Of a stretch of 64,000 nt of DNA, positions 8,816 to 16,827 are shown piece by piece. Origin of the DNA: an uncultured Lachnospiraceae bacterium. GTDB taxonomy: Bacteria > Bacillota > Clostridia > Lachnospirales > Lachnospiraceae. The position numbers and the translations under genes were made by a program. The first letter of the stretch is position 1. Every line of letters begins with the position of its first letter. Location of the stretch: positions 186,001-250,000 of the forward strand of contig UQLY01000001.1 in assembly GCA_900542015.1 (NCBI GenBank), read 5' to 3'. The notes under the pieces are model-generated. The model saw only the letters and a program-made list of their open reading frames with translations, did not search any database and was not told the origin of the DNA.

Positions 8816-9358
8816 ATGACAGCAAAAGAATGTATATTAGGTCGCCGCAGCATCCGCAAATTCAAATCCGATGCCGTTGACCACGAATTGTTGAAACAGA
8901 TTATTGAAACCGCTTCCTACGCGCCGAGCTGGAAGCACACACAGATCGCAAGATATGTCGCTGTGGAAGGTGCCTTAAAGGATAAAATCGCTGAGGAAGG
9001 AACCAAGATTTTTCCCAACAACGGCAGCATCATCAAAAACGCACCGATGCTCGTTGCGGTAACCGTTATCAAAAAAAGATCCGGCTATGAAAGGGACGGT
9101 TCTTTTTCCACAGACAGAGGAGACGGCTGGCAGATGTACGACGCGGGCGTTGCTTCCCAGACATTTTGTCTCGCCGCTTACGAAGCCGGACTCGGCAGCG
9201 TGATTATGGGAATATTTGACAGAGCCGTTGTTACCGACCTGCTGCAGCTTTCCGAAGACAGGGAGCTGGTTGCTCTGATTCCCGTGGGATATCCCGATGA
9301 GGAACCCGCTGCTCCCCGCAGAAAGCCGGTCGATGAATTAGTTTCATTTTTAAGTTAG
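8816..9358 (+). CDS. Nitroreductase-family flavoprotein
   Basis: The 180-residue protein begins with the family hallmark ILGRRSIRKFKSDAV, in which the Arg residues contact FMN phosphate. It continues with SWKHTQIARYVAV and the C-terminal motif LVALIPVGYPDEEP. A middle segment, DAGVASQTFCLAAYEAGLGS, is the usual helix next to the flavin. It should be an FMN-dependent NAD(P)H oxidoreductase, probably dimeric and cytosolic. The substrate cannot be predicted. It has its own strong promoter (8753-8781) and a hairpin follows the stop codon. Confidence 0.9.
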   Translation: MTAKECILGRRSIRKFKSDAVDHELLKQIIETASYAPSWKHTQIARYVAVEGALKDKIAEEGTKIFPNNGSIIKNAPMLVAVTVIKKRSGYERDGSFSTDRGDGWQMYDAGVASQTFCLAAYEAGLGSVIMGIFDRAVVTDLLQLSEDRELVALIPVGYPDEEPAAPRRKPVDELVSFLS

Positions 9359-9363
9359 TTAAA

Positions 9364-9410
9364 AAGGGGCTGCTGCATCAGCAATTTCACTGATGCGCCA
9401 GCTCCTTCCT
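9364..9410 (+). terminator. Hairpin between nitroreductase and pyrB
   Basis: AAGGGGCTG..GCATCAG pairs with CTGATGC..CAGCTCCTT around a short loop, with small mismatches. The T-run after it is weak (CCTTCCTTAT). It could be a terminator of the nitroreductase transcript or a leader structure controlling pyrB. No PyrR-box-like motif is obvious. Confidence 0.5.
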
Positions 9411-9443
9411 TATGACATGCAAAGAAAGAGAGGACTATCATTC

Positions 9444-10355
9444 ATGAGACATTTGATGAATCCACTGGATTTTTCAGTGGAAGAGCTGGACAGCCTGTTT
9501 GATCTGGCAAACGACATTGAAAAGCACCCGGAGGCATACGCCGAAAAATGCAGGGGCAAAAAACTTGCCACCTGTTTTTACGAGCCCAGTACCAGGACGC
9601 GCTTAAGCTTTGAAGCCGCCATGATCAACTTAGGCGGAAGCGTCATCGGTTTTTCCGACGCCAACTCCTCTTCCGCTTCCAAGGGCGAAAGCGTTTCCGA
9701 TACGATCCGCGTCATTTCCTGTTTTGCGGATATCTGCGCCATGCGCCACCCCAAAGAAGGCGCGGCAATGGTCGCCGCCTCCAAATCTTCCATTCCCGTC
9801 ATCAACGCGGGCGACGGCGGTCACCAGCACCCGACCCAGACTCTGACGGATCTGCTGACGATCCGCTCCTTAAAAGGCAGGCTTGACCACTTTACCATTG
9901 GTCTTTGCGGCGACTTAAAATTCGGACGCACCGTCCATTCCCTGATCAACGCCCTGTCGCGTTATGAGGATATTCATTTTATTTTTATCTCTCCCGAAGA
10001 GCTGCGCGTACCGGATTACATCATTGAAATGCTGAAGGAAAAGAACATTTCCTACGAAGAGGTTATCCGGCTGGAAGACAGCATTGCCAAGCTGGATCTG
10101 TTGTACATGACCCGCGTCCAGAGAGAACGTTTCTTTAACGAAGAGGATTACGTCAGATTGAAGGACTTTTATATTTTAAACAAGGAAAAAATGGAGCTTG
10201 CCAAGGACGATATGCTGGTGCTGCACCCCCTTCCGAGGGTCAACGAGATTTCCGTGGAAGTGGACGACGACCCAAGAGCCGTTTATTTCAAGCAGGTCCA
10301 GTACGGCGTCTATGTGCGGATGGCGCTGATTCTGACCCTGTTAGGATTAGCTTAA
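9444..10355 (+). CDS. pyrB: Aspartate carbamoyltransferase catalytic subunit
   Basis: This enzyme catalyses the committed step of pyrimidine synthesis, joining carbamoyl phosphate and aspartate. The carbamoyl-phosphate loop is intact (FYEPSTRTRLSFEAAM, residues about 45-60). Also present are the mobile SSASKGESVSDTIRV loop, HPTQTLTDLL, the aspartate-binding MTRVQRERF and HPLPRVNEI. ATG 9444 is chosen over the 9393 frame start because AGAGAGGA lies nine bases upstream. The length of 303 residues is typical of the E. coli-like type that pairs with a regulatory chain. pyrI follows 92 bases downstream. Confidence 0.97.
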   Translation: MRHLMNPLDFSVEELDSLFDLANDIEKHPEAYAEKCRGKKLATCFYEPSTRTRLSFEAAMINLGGSVIGFSDANSSSASKGESVSDTIRVISCFADICAMRHPKEGAAMVAASKSSIPVINAGDGGHQHPTQTLTDLLTIRSLKGRLDHFTIGLCGDLKFGRTVHSLINALSRYEDIHFIFISPEELRVPDYIIEMLKEKNISYEEVIRLEDSIAKLDLLYMTRVQRERFFNEEDYVRLKDFYILNKEKMELAKDDMLVLHPLPRVNEISVEVDDDPRAVYFKQVQYGVYVRMALILTLLGLA

Positions 10356-10447
10356 CGCCCCGGCGGTCAATGAAGATATCTTGACGATTCTGTCGGATAT
10401 TTTCGTTCTGTTTTATCATTATTCAGGCATAAAGGAGGAACTTTACT

Positions 10448-10879
10448 ATGTTGAACGTGGGAAAAATCGAAGAAGGCTTTGTATTGGATCACATCGAAGC
10501 CGGCAAAAGCCTTTCCCTTTATCATCATCTGCAATTGGACAAACTGGACTGCACCGTGGCGATCATCAAAAACGCGCGCAGTAACAAAATGGGCAAAAAG
10601 GATATTTTGAAAGTGGAATGCGACATCAATATGCTGGATCTGGACGTCCTTGCATTTATCGACCACAATATTACCGTCAACGTCATCAAAGACGGAGAAA
10701 TCGTGGATAAAAAAGAACTGGTGCTGCCAAAGGAAATCAAAAACGTCATCAAATGCAAAAATCCCCGCTGCATCACTTCCATCGAACAGGAGCTGCCGCA
10801 TATTTTCTTTCTTGCGGATGAGAAAAAGGAGATTTATCGGTGTAAGTATTGCGAGGAGAAGTATGGGGCGAATTTATAA
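10448..10879 (+). CDS. pyrI: Aspartate carbamoyltransferase regulatory chain
   Basis: The 143-residue regulatory subunit binds nucleotides and makes PyrB allosteric. The N-terminal allosteric domain covers residues about 1-95. The C-terminal zinc domain has the four-cysteine arrangement CKNPRC and CKYC at about residues 103-135. AAAGGAGG precedes the ATG. The presence of pyrI means the enzyme is likely the dodecameric, CTP-regulated class. A large palindromic element begins 15 bases after the stop codon and probably ends the operon transcript. Confidence 0.96.
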   Translation: MLNVGKIEEGFVLDHIEAGKSLSLYHHLQLDKLDCTVAIIKNARSNKMGKKDILKVECDINMLDLDVLAFIDHNITVNVIKDGEIVDKKELVLPKEIKNVIKCKNPRCITSIEQELPHIFFLADEKKEIYRCKYCEEKYGANL

Positions 10880-10893
10880 GTTATCTCCCTTAT

Positions 10894-11089
10894 AAAAGGC
10901 AAAAGGGAGGGGAGCCGCGCCCGCCTGTTTAAAAGCTATGGCGTCTGTCACGGAAACACGCTTTCGCTCTACAGCAGCGGTACGTAAATCCGCAAAGTAC
11001 GCGGATTAAGTACCGGCGTATTTGCGAAGGTTTCCTTTGTCAGACGCCATAGCTTTTAAACAGGCGGGCGCGGCTTTGGCTTGCCTTTT
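10894..11089. repeat. Palindromic core-and-arms element, copy A
   Basis: Arms 10914-10947 and 11041-11074 are perfect 34-base reverse complements. Inside, GGAAAC (10952-10957) pairs with GTTTCC (11030-11035). An unpaired strand ACGCTTTCGCTC follows GGAAAC, and the centre is a GCGGTAC/GTACCGGC stem carrying ATCCGC/GCGGAT. Outside, AAAAGGCAA (10894-10902) pairs with TTGCCTTTT (11081-11089), which looks like a terminator end. It follows pyrI and abuts the stop of the small minus-strand gene, so it may end both transcripts. Related copies are at 38492, 50566 and 52703. Confidence 0.85.
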
Positions 11090-11090
11090 G

Positions 11091-11264
11091 TTATATGGTA
11101 AAGGGAAGAATAAAATTCAGCAGCAGATCCACGATTGCCAGGGCTGCGAAAAATAGGATGTACAGCCACAGGATTTGCAGGCGCGCGTGGGTTTTGCGGT
11201 CCGTTTGACCGCCAGAAGTAAGAGGAATTGCGGCTTTTTTGAGGTGTAAGCCTGTATTTTTCAT
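11091..11264 (-). CDS. Small single-span membrane protein
   Basis: The 57-residue open frame starts at ATG 11264, with AAAGGA nine bases upstream. The first half is basic (residues about 8-29, several Lys/Arg). The second half is a single hydrophobic helix (WLYILFFAALAIVDLLLNFILPF), consistent with a tail-anchored or single-pass peptide. The stop codon touches the outer end of palindromic copy A. I recognise no family. It could also be a membrane-acting small toxin, but nothing beyond topology supports that. Confidence 0.45.
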   Translation of the reverse strand: MKNTGLHLKKAAIPLTSGGQTDRKTHARLQILWLYILFFAALAIVDLLLNFILPFTI

Positions 11265-11408
11265 AGGATCATATCCTTTCATCAGTTTGAAAGCGTTGGC
11301 TTTAGTTTCTCCGATTTCCTGCTTATCATAACAGGCGGCAGATTTTACCTGCTATCATTCTGCTGTAAAGGTTATGTATAAAAAACGTAAAATCCGCTCC
11401 AAATTTCA

Positions 11409-11437
11409 TTGCCCTCATTTCTACTTACTGTTATACT
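11409..11437 (+). promoter_or_regulatory. Promoter of the Abi/HEPN gene
   Basis: TTGCCC and TATACT are spaced by 17 bases, giving a start near 11444 and only a short leader before AGAAGG and ATG 11469. The region upstream (11283-11400) has small inverted repeats such as TTTAC..GTAAA. Confidence 0.65.
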
Positions 11438-11468
11438 TTATTCATATATACAGAAAGAAGGTTCTGAA

Positions 11469-12443
11469 ATGAGTGTTCCACAGACAATAAACGGTTTAAT
11501 GCAGCATTTAAGAGATGACTGCAACGTTCAAATCAGTGGCAGTTACCAAAAACAACAACTAATCAGTTATGGTTACTATCATGGATATAAGGGTTATCGT
11601 TTCATAAAAAACAGACACAATCAAATTCCATATACGGATTTCAGAGAAGTAGTTGCGGTAATTGAATATGACAACAACTTAAAAGCCGCATTATATTCTG
11701 ACCTGATGTTTATCGAAACCGCCATAAAAAATATTGTCTGCAATGAATCTGTAAATGGGTTAAAACTAGGCACATTTGAACATATCTATAAAGAACGAAT
11801 GTGCGACAATCCTACAAATACAAAATTACAATCCAAACGGCTTAGGCTGCGGAATTCTGTATATTCAAAGTTATCCACGCGTTACCATGATGAAGAAGGC
11901 AGTGATAATCAAATGGTGCGTCACTTTTATAACCGGGGAGAAGATGCCCCTTTATGGGTTGTTTTTGAAATATTATATTTGAGTGATCTTGCAAGCTTTT
12001 TTGAATGTTTAAATGAATCAGTTAGAGAACGCATCATGACACAATTAAGCATGTTCGACATATCTATTGATACAAACAGAAATCTGCTCAGTAGCATACT
12101 GTATACCATAAAATCGCTTCGCAATTCCGTTGCCCATAATAATATAATTTTTGATACCAGATTCAAAGACAGAAAAATCAGCCCTGTACTTAAAAAGTGG
12201 ACTGAAAAAGAAACCAGCATACAAAACATTACCTTATATTCGCTGATTGACTACATAATTATCGTATGCTGTTTGCTGAAACGTGTTGATTTTAGCTCTA
12301 CAAGAGCAAAACAGCTGGTTGGTGCCTACAAAAGCCAAAACCAACTTCTTCAAAACAGTGTTGCACCTTCCATTTACGCACAAATTATACAGCAGAACGT
12401 TACCCAAAAGATATCCTCTTTGGAAACCTACCTCAACACATAA
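11469..12443 (+). CDS. Abi_2 (AbiD/AbiF-type) HEPN abortive-infection protein
   Basis: The 324-residue protein matches the Abi_2 pattern. The N-terminal ISYGYYHGYKGYRF corresponds to the 'I-YYR-GY' region of AbiD/AbiF. The C-terminal part has an Rx4H HEPN ribonuclease motif, R218-N-S-V-A-H223. HEPN proteins of this type cleave RNA and stop growth on phage infection. ATG 11469 follows AGAAGG at 7 bases. It is AT-rich against its neighbours, stands alone with its own promoter, and lies between a repeat element and a terminator, which suggests horizontal acquisition. No protein antitoxin is visible; the only small neighbour is the divergent membrane peptide. Confidence 0.85.
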   Translation: MSVPQTINGLMQHLRDDCNVQISGSYQKQQLISYGYYHGYKGYRFIKNRHNQIPYTDFREVVAVIEYDNNLKAALYSDLMFIETAIKNIVCNESVNGLKLGTFEHIYKERMCDNPTNTKLQSKRLRLRNSVYSKLSTRYHDEEGSDNQMVRHFYNRGEDAPLWVVFEILYLSDLASFFECLNESVRERIMTQLSMFDISIDTNRNLLSSILYTIKSLRNSVAHNNIIFDTRFKDRKISPVLKKWTEKETSIQNITLYSLIDYIIIVCCLLKRVDFSSTRAKQLVGAYKSQNQLLQNSVAPSIYAQIIQQNVTQKISSLETYLNT

Positions 12444-12537
12444 ATGCTTTGTCAAACCCAAATTTTTCTTGTATTTTTTCAGGTTATATTGTATATTATA
12501 AATATTGAAAGAGGTGTATGTTTTAGGACTGCACTGG

Positions 12538-12562
12538 GGGAGTCACTCTGTGGCTCCCTTTT
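12538..12562 (+). terminator. Terminator-like hairpin downstream of the Abi gene
   Basis: GGGAG-T-CAC, a TCT loop, GTG-G-CTCCC, then TTTT. It is about 95 bases after the Abi stop. A promoter-like pair TTGTAT-17-TATATT lies just before it, so a very short separate transcript is possible. Confidence 0.6.
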
Positions 12563-12692
12563 ATGTTGCTCATCTCCAAAACAGTTTTCGCGTTTGCCGC
12601 TGTTACGCCGCTTTCTGCTGATATCTCTATGTAACATTCCCATCGATAAACAATTGTATTCCCCAAAATTCAAGATGAAAACGGGCAATGCG

Positions 12693-13163
12693 TTACCGGT
12701 GCTGTTTGACCGTATAAGAATTTAACGGGATTTCAAAGACCGCCACATTGTCTGCCGCGGCGTCCGGAAAATCAAATGTTTTCCCGCTCTGGTGCAGCAT
12801 GATTTGATTTAATGCCGCCTTCTTTTCCTCCGTTTCTTCTATGGAACGGGGAATGCCGGTTCCAATCAGGCTCCGATACAAATAGGAATAGTTACAGGGC
12901 TGTCCCGCCTCCACCAGCTCGTGGGAACAATCCATTTCCACCGCGACCGCTTTTTGTCCGTACAAAGCCGCCGCCTTGCGCCCTTCCTTTGCCGAATGCA
13001 GATACACGCTGACGCCGCCGTCCTCAGTCATGGAATAGCCGAAATTAACAGGCACCACATAAAGCCCTTCCTGATCCTGCAGCCCGATCCGCATGACCTT
13101 GCACGTGTCGATGATATCCCGGATCTCTTTTAAATCCGTTACCTGTCTCTCTGATCTTCTCAT
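12693..13163 (-). CDS. Pyridoxamine 5'-phosphate oxidase-family (NimA-like) flavin-binding protein
   Basis: The product of about 156 residues has the split-barrel layout of the NimA/PNPOx-like family: VTDLKEIRDIIDTCKVMRIGLQDQEGLYVVPVNFGY (first strands), VYLHSAKEGRKAAAL (flavin phosphate region) and VAVEMDCSHELV. The C-terminal SYLYRSLIGTGIPRSIEETEEK is typical of nitroimidazole-resistance-like proteins. It probably binds FMN and acts as a small reductase; the substrate is unknown. The frame opens at 13178, overlapping the lyase stop. ATG 13163 has the better-placed AGGCGG site. It is coupled with the upstream MalY-type gene. Confidence 0.8.
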   Translation of the reverse strand: MRRSERQVTDLKEIRDIIDTCKVMRIGLQDQEGLYVVPVNFGYSMTEDGGVSVYLHSAKEGRKAAALYGQKAVAVEMDCSHELVEAGQPCNYSYLYRSLIGTGIPRSIEETEEKKAALNQIMLHQSGKTFDFPDAAADNVAVFEIPLNSYTVKQHR

Positions 13164-13174
13164 TTTATTCCGCC

Positions 13175-14356
13175 TCATTTCTCCATCATTTTTAGCCGTC
13201 TATTTGCAACCGCTTTTTCCATTCTGTTAAGCCCTTCTTTTAAAACCGCACGGGGACATGCAAAATTCATTCTGGCAAAGACTCCCGTTTCCGGTCGGAA
13301 AGAGCTGCCCATGCCGAGCTTTACGCCGGCTTCCTTAAAAAAGTCATCCAGTTCCTCCCCGGTCAGCAAAAGCGCGCTGCAGTCAAGCCAGAGCAAAAAA
13401 GTGCCTTCCGGACAAAAAACATGGAGCTTTGGAATCCTGTCGCGCAGATACCCGATTGCAAAATCCCTGTTTTCCTGCAGGTATGCAAGCAGTTCATCCC
13501 GATAGGCGTCTCCGTAACGGTACGCCGCTTCCATCGCCACAAGTCCCAAAATGCCCGTATTCAGACACCGTTTTTCCTTCTCCTGATCAAAGCGTCTTCT
13601 CAGTCCCTCGTCGGAAATAATGACCGCCGAAGCCGAAAGCCCAGCCAGGCTGAAGGTTTTAGCCGCAGACGTAAAGGTTATGGTATTTGCGCCGATCTGC
13701 GGGGACAAGGATGCCATCGGTATATGCGTATGCCCCTGAAATACAATGTCTCCGTGGATTTCGTCCGAAACGATCGTCACACCATGCTCCAGACAAGTCC
13801 GGGCAAGGCGCCAAAGTTCTTCTCTCGTAAAACACCGTCCCGTAGGATTCTGGGGATTGCAGAGCATAAACAGCTTCGCTTCTTCCGCCTTTTTCTCAAA
13901 ATCCTCAAAGTCCGGCACATAGCGGTCGTCTTTCACGATGAGAGGACTCGCAAGCACCTTACGCCCGTTTTTTTCTATGGTTTCAAAAAAAGGACCGTAG
14001 ACGGGCGGCTGGATCAGCACACCGTCCCCGGGCTCGGTACAGGCGCATACCGCCGCAGCCAGACCGCTGTCGATACCGCCTATAAAACCGATCCATTCCT
14101 CTTTTACAAAAAAGCCGTTCCTTCGCTCCTGCCAGTCCGCTACCGCCCTGGCGCATCCCTTTGGCGGCAGGCTGTAACCGTAAAGGTTGTGGTCCACGCA
14201 TTTTTGCAGCGCCTCCTGCACCTCTTTGGGGGCGGCAAAATCCGTATCCGCCACCCAGAAGGGAAGCAATTGCCCTTCTCCTTCCCCGATCAGACGGCTG
14301 TCCCATTTCGCACTGTTTTTTCCCCGTCTGTCTATGATCCGGTCAAATTCATACAT
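13175..14356 (-). CDS. MalY/PatB-type PLP-dependent C-S lyase / aminotransferase
   Basis: This 393-residue fold-type I PLP enzyme starts with YEFDRIIDRRGKNSAKWD, typical of the MalY/PatB cystathionine beta-lyase group. Cofactor residues are in view: LFMLCNPQNPTGRCF, IVSDEIHGDIVF (Asp contacting the pyridine nitrogen), and SAAKTFSLAGLSAS with the Schiff-base lysine. It likely cleaves cystathionine or cysteine conjugates to pyruvate, ammonia and a thiol. Some relatives regulate maltose genes, but no such context exists here. Neighbours are NhaC upstream and a NimA-like flavoprotein overlapping downstream. Confidence 0.9.
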   Translation of the reverse strand: MYEFDRIIDRRGKNSAKWDSRLIGEGEGQLLPFWVADTDFAAPKEVQEALQKCVDHNLYGYSLPPKGCARAVADWQERRNGFFVKEEWIGFIGGIDSGLAAAVCACTEPGDGVLIQPPVYGPFFETIEKNGRKVLASPLIVKDDRYVPDFEDFEKKAEEAKLFMLCNPQNPTGRCFTREELWRLARTCLEHGVTIVSDEIHGDIVFQGHTHIPMASLSPQIGANTITFTSAAKTFSLAGLSASAVIISDEGLRRRFDQEKEKRCLNTGILGLVAMEAAYRYGDAYRDELLAYLQENRDFAIGYLRDRIPKLHVFCPEGTFLLWLDCSALLLTGEELDDFFKEAGVKLGMGSSFRPETGVFARMNFACPRAVLKEGLNRMEKAVANRRLKMMEK

Positions 14357-14410
14357 GCCGTTCGCCCCTTCCTTTCCGCTCCTTTATGCCGCGCCTGCCG
14401 TCTTTACCCG

Positions 14411-15820
14411 TTAAAGCAGGATTCCCAGCACAAGATATAAAACGCACGCCCCTGCCGCAAAACACAGGGAATAAGGAAGCTGGGTCCTCACATGGGATAC
14501 CACGTCGCAGCCCGTGGAAGAACAGGACATAATCGTCGTATCGGAAATCGGAGACGTATGATCTCCGAAAACCGCTCCGCCCGCAACGGCTCCTACGACC
14601 ATAGGAATATGGATCTGAAAAGAAATCGCCATGGGCAAAAGGATCGGCATCATAATGGCGATGGTGCCCGCACTGGTTCCCGTGGAAAAGGAAAGCAGGC
14701 AGGTAAGCAGAAACGCCACAGCCGTAAAAACGGCGGGACTGATAAACCGGATCAGAACGCCGGACAGATACTCCGCCGTACCCAGCTCTCCCAGCAGACC
14801 GCTCAGGGCATACGCCAATATCATAATGATCACGATGCCGAACATATTCCCGCATCCCGTGAACAGATTATCGACGCTGGTTTTCACGGAACCGCCTCCG
14901 GAAACCGCCCGGTCTGCGGCAAGATAAATACATCCGGCGCAAATCCCCAGTATCAGCCCTGTCTCCGCGTCTCCGTTCATCATATTTCCGCCGCCGCTGT
15001 AAAGAATGTATGCCGCTGCAGTCACAATCATAAGAACTAACGGAACGATTAGATATCTTGCCTTCGCCGGCTCCTTCGTTCCGTCATCGTTATCCTCAGG
15101 CGCTCCATCTTCGCCGTTTCCGTTTTGCTCTCCGAGACACTTTTCCCGATACGCCTGTTCCGCCTTTTTCATGGGACCGAAATCAAAACGCAGCAGGATA
15201 AAAACCGCCACGCCGATGACCGCAAAGATACAATAAAAATTAAAGAAAATCCCTTTGACCATCTGTCCCGTGGGATTCTCTATTCCCTGCGCTCCGATAA
15301 AGCTTGCGATATAAGGACCGTAAGCCGCTATGGGCACAAGAACGGATAACGGCGTCGCTGTGGAATGGACGATCCACGCCGTCTTTTCCGGAGAAATCCC
15401 AAACGCCTTGTTTAACGGTCTTGATACCGAGCCCGTTATCATAACGCTTAAAGTCCCGTCAATAAAAACGCAGACGCCGATCAGCCATGTAAAAATCTCC
15501 GCCCCCACGCGGGATTTGATCAGGCTCCTTTTTTCAATCATCAGGTTTGTAACCCCCTTCAATCCTCCCGACACCTCTATCATATAAAACATACCGCCCA
15601 ACAAGGTCAATATCATGATGATGGAAGTATTGGAGGGCGAAGCAAAAACATTTACAATCCTTTCCTTCGCTCCTACGAACATGCCCAGCACATGGTAATC
15701 CGAAAGGAAAAAGCTGCCCAGAAGCAGGGAAGCCAAAAGCGCCAGAAAAACATTTTTGGTCGTCAGCGCCAGCACAATCGCAAGGACTGACGGCAGTATG
15801 CTTAAAAAACCGTATTCCAT
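14411..15820 (-). CDS. NhaC-family Na+/H+ antiporter
   Basis: The polytopic membrane protein of about 469 residues has about eleven hydrophobic segments. Characteristic NhaC-family stretches include TWLIGVCVFIDGTLSVMITGSVSRPL, STATPLSVLVPIAAYGPYI and FGDHTSPISDTTIMSC near the C-terminus. A hydrophilic loop in the middle (about residues 230-260) is Glu/Asp/Asn-rich. It exchanges sodium, or a small organic solute, for protons across the cytoplasmic membrane. ATG 15820 has GGGAGG eight bases upstream, better than the 15856 frame start. The neighbouring lyase could supply a solute-exchange substrate, which is speculation. Confidence 0.88.
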   Translation of the reverse strand: MEYGFLSILPSVLAIVLALTTKNVFLALLASLLLGSFFLSDYHVLGMFVGAKERIVNVFASPSNTSIIMILTLLGGMFYMIEVSGGLKGVTNLMIEKRSLIKSRVGAEIFTWLIGVCVFIDGTLSVMITGSVSRPLNKAFGISPEKTAWIVHSTATPLSVLVPIAAYGPYIASFIGAQGIENPTGQMVKGIFFNFYCIFAVIGVAVFILLRFDFGPMKKAEQAYREKCLGEQNGNGEDGAPEDNDDGTKEPAKARYLIVPLVLMIVTAAAYILYSGGGNMMNGDAETGLILGICAGCIYLAADRAVSGGGSVKTSVDNLFTGCGNMFGIVIIMILAYALSGLLGELGTAEYLSGVLIRFISPAVFTAVAFLLTCLLSFSTGTSAGTIAIMMPILLPMAISFQIHIPMVVGAVAGGAVFGDHTSPISDTTIMSCSSTGCDVVSHVRTQLPYSLCFAAGACVLYLVLGILL

Positions 15821-15893
15821 AAGTATTTCCTCCCATCCGTATATCGGATCGATCAAACGCTCCCGCTTCCGGCGCCTGTAGCGCGCGCCGCTC

Positions 15894-16811
15894 TTACTTC
15901 AGGAAGCCGTTGATAATCTGTTCCTCCGCTTCCGCCTCAGTCAGTCCCAGAGTCATGAGCTTGATCAGCTGGTCGCCTGCAATCTTACCGATTGCCGCCT
16001 CGTGAATCAGCGCCGCGTCAATATGATTTGCGGTCAGCTCCGGAATCGCGCTGACGCTCGCCCGGTCCATAATGATCGCGTCGCATTCCGTATGCCCGTT
16101 GCAGCGGGTGTTTCCGTTGATTCTGCTGCGGAATACCTGATGAGAATTTTCCTTTGCCACCGAGCGGGACACGACGTTGGCGCTGGAATCCTCTCCGTCC
16201 ATATCCACCGTAAAATCCGTTTCCGCAAATTGCTTTCCATGGGTCATGAGCTTTTCATGAATGGTCAGGGACGCGCCCTTTCCCAGCTTTGCCCTCGTTA
16301 CGCGCCTGGTGGAATCGATCCCTCTGATCTGCACCGTTTCCATATCCATAGAAGCGCCTTCCTCCAGCGTCATTTCCGTGACGGGATTCATAATACGTTC
16401 TCCCGCGCCGTCTCCCTGTCCGTAATGCTTTTCCACATAGCGCACCCTGGAATTTTTCCCGATAAAGAAACGGTGAATCCCGCTGTGTTCGCTCGCCGCG
16501 TCTCCGCCGTTGTGGATTCCGCAGCCCGCCACGATGGTCACGTCGCAGTCCTCGCCGATATGGAAATCATTGTATACGCTCTCCTTCAAGCCCGACTGGC
16601 TCAATACGACGGGAATATGCACGCTTTCCTTTTTCGTTCCCGGTTTAATGATAATATCGATGCCGGATACATCGGTCTTTGTCACAATATCGATATGCTC
16701 CGTGGTGTTTCTGCCCGCCATGGCGCCGTTTGCCCTGATGTTGTAAGCGCCCTGGGGAACCTCGTGCAGTCCGGCAATTTCTTCTAAAAGCGTCTTTTGA
16801 ATCTGATCCAT
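15894..16811 (-). CDS. smsB: Short SufB/SufD-like Fe-S scaffold (SmsB type)
   Basis: The 305-residue protein is a SufB/SufD beta-helix scaffold. Repetitive beta stretches (VTIVAGCGIHNGGDAASEHSGIHRFFIG) and the closing GKIAGDQLIKLMTLGLTEAEAEEQIINGFL are characteristic. It is much shorter than SufB (about 460 residues) or SufD and sits directly after a SufC-like ATPase. That matches the minimal two-gene SMS system known from archaea and anaerobic bacteria. It would assemble Fe-S clusters on the beta-helix together with SmsC dimers. No SufS or SufU gene is next to it. Confidence 0.85.
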   Translation of the reverse strand: MDQIQKTLLEEIAGLHEVPQGAYNIRANGAMAGRNTTEHIDIVTKTDVSGIDIIIKPGTKKESVHIPVVLSQSGLKESVYNDFHIGEDCDVTIVAGCGIHNGGDAASEHSGIHRFFIGKNSRVRYVEKHYGQGDGAGERIMNPVTEMTLEEGASMDMETVQIRGIDSTRRVTRAKLGKGASLTIHEKLMTHGKQFAETDFTVDMDGEDSSANVVSRSVAKENSHQVFRSRINGNTRCNGHTECDAIIMDRASVSAIPELTANHIDAALIHEAAIGKIAGDQLIKLMTLGLTEAEAEEQIINGFLK

Positions 16812-16827
16812 TGTCCTTACCTCCGTC

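Noticed and set aside
12479..12688. Minus-strand frame of 69 codons downstream of the Abi gene
   Set aside because: It runs through the terminator hairpin, lacks a ribosome site and has no recognisable domain.
13421..14440. Plus-strand frame of 339 codons across the MalY-type gene
   Set aside because: It is antisense to a gene with full PLP motifs, has basic low-quality composition and no start signal.
16002..16787. Plus-strand frame of 261 codons across smsB
   Set aside because: It is antisense to a clearly conserved scaffold gene and has no recognisable domain.
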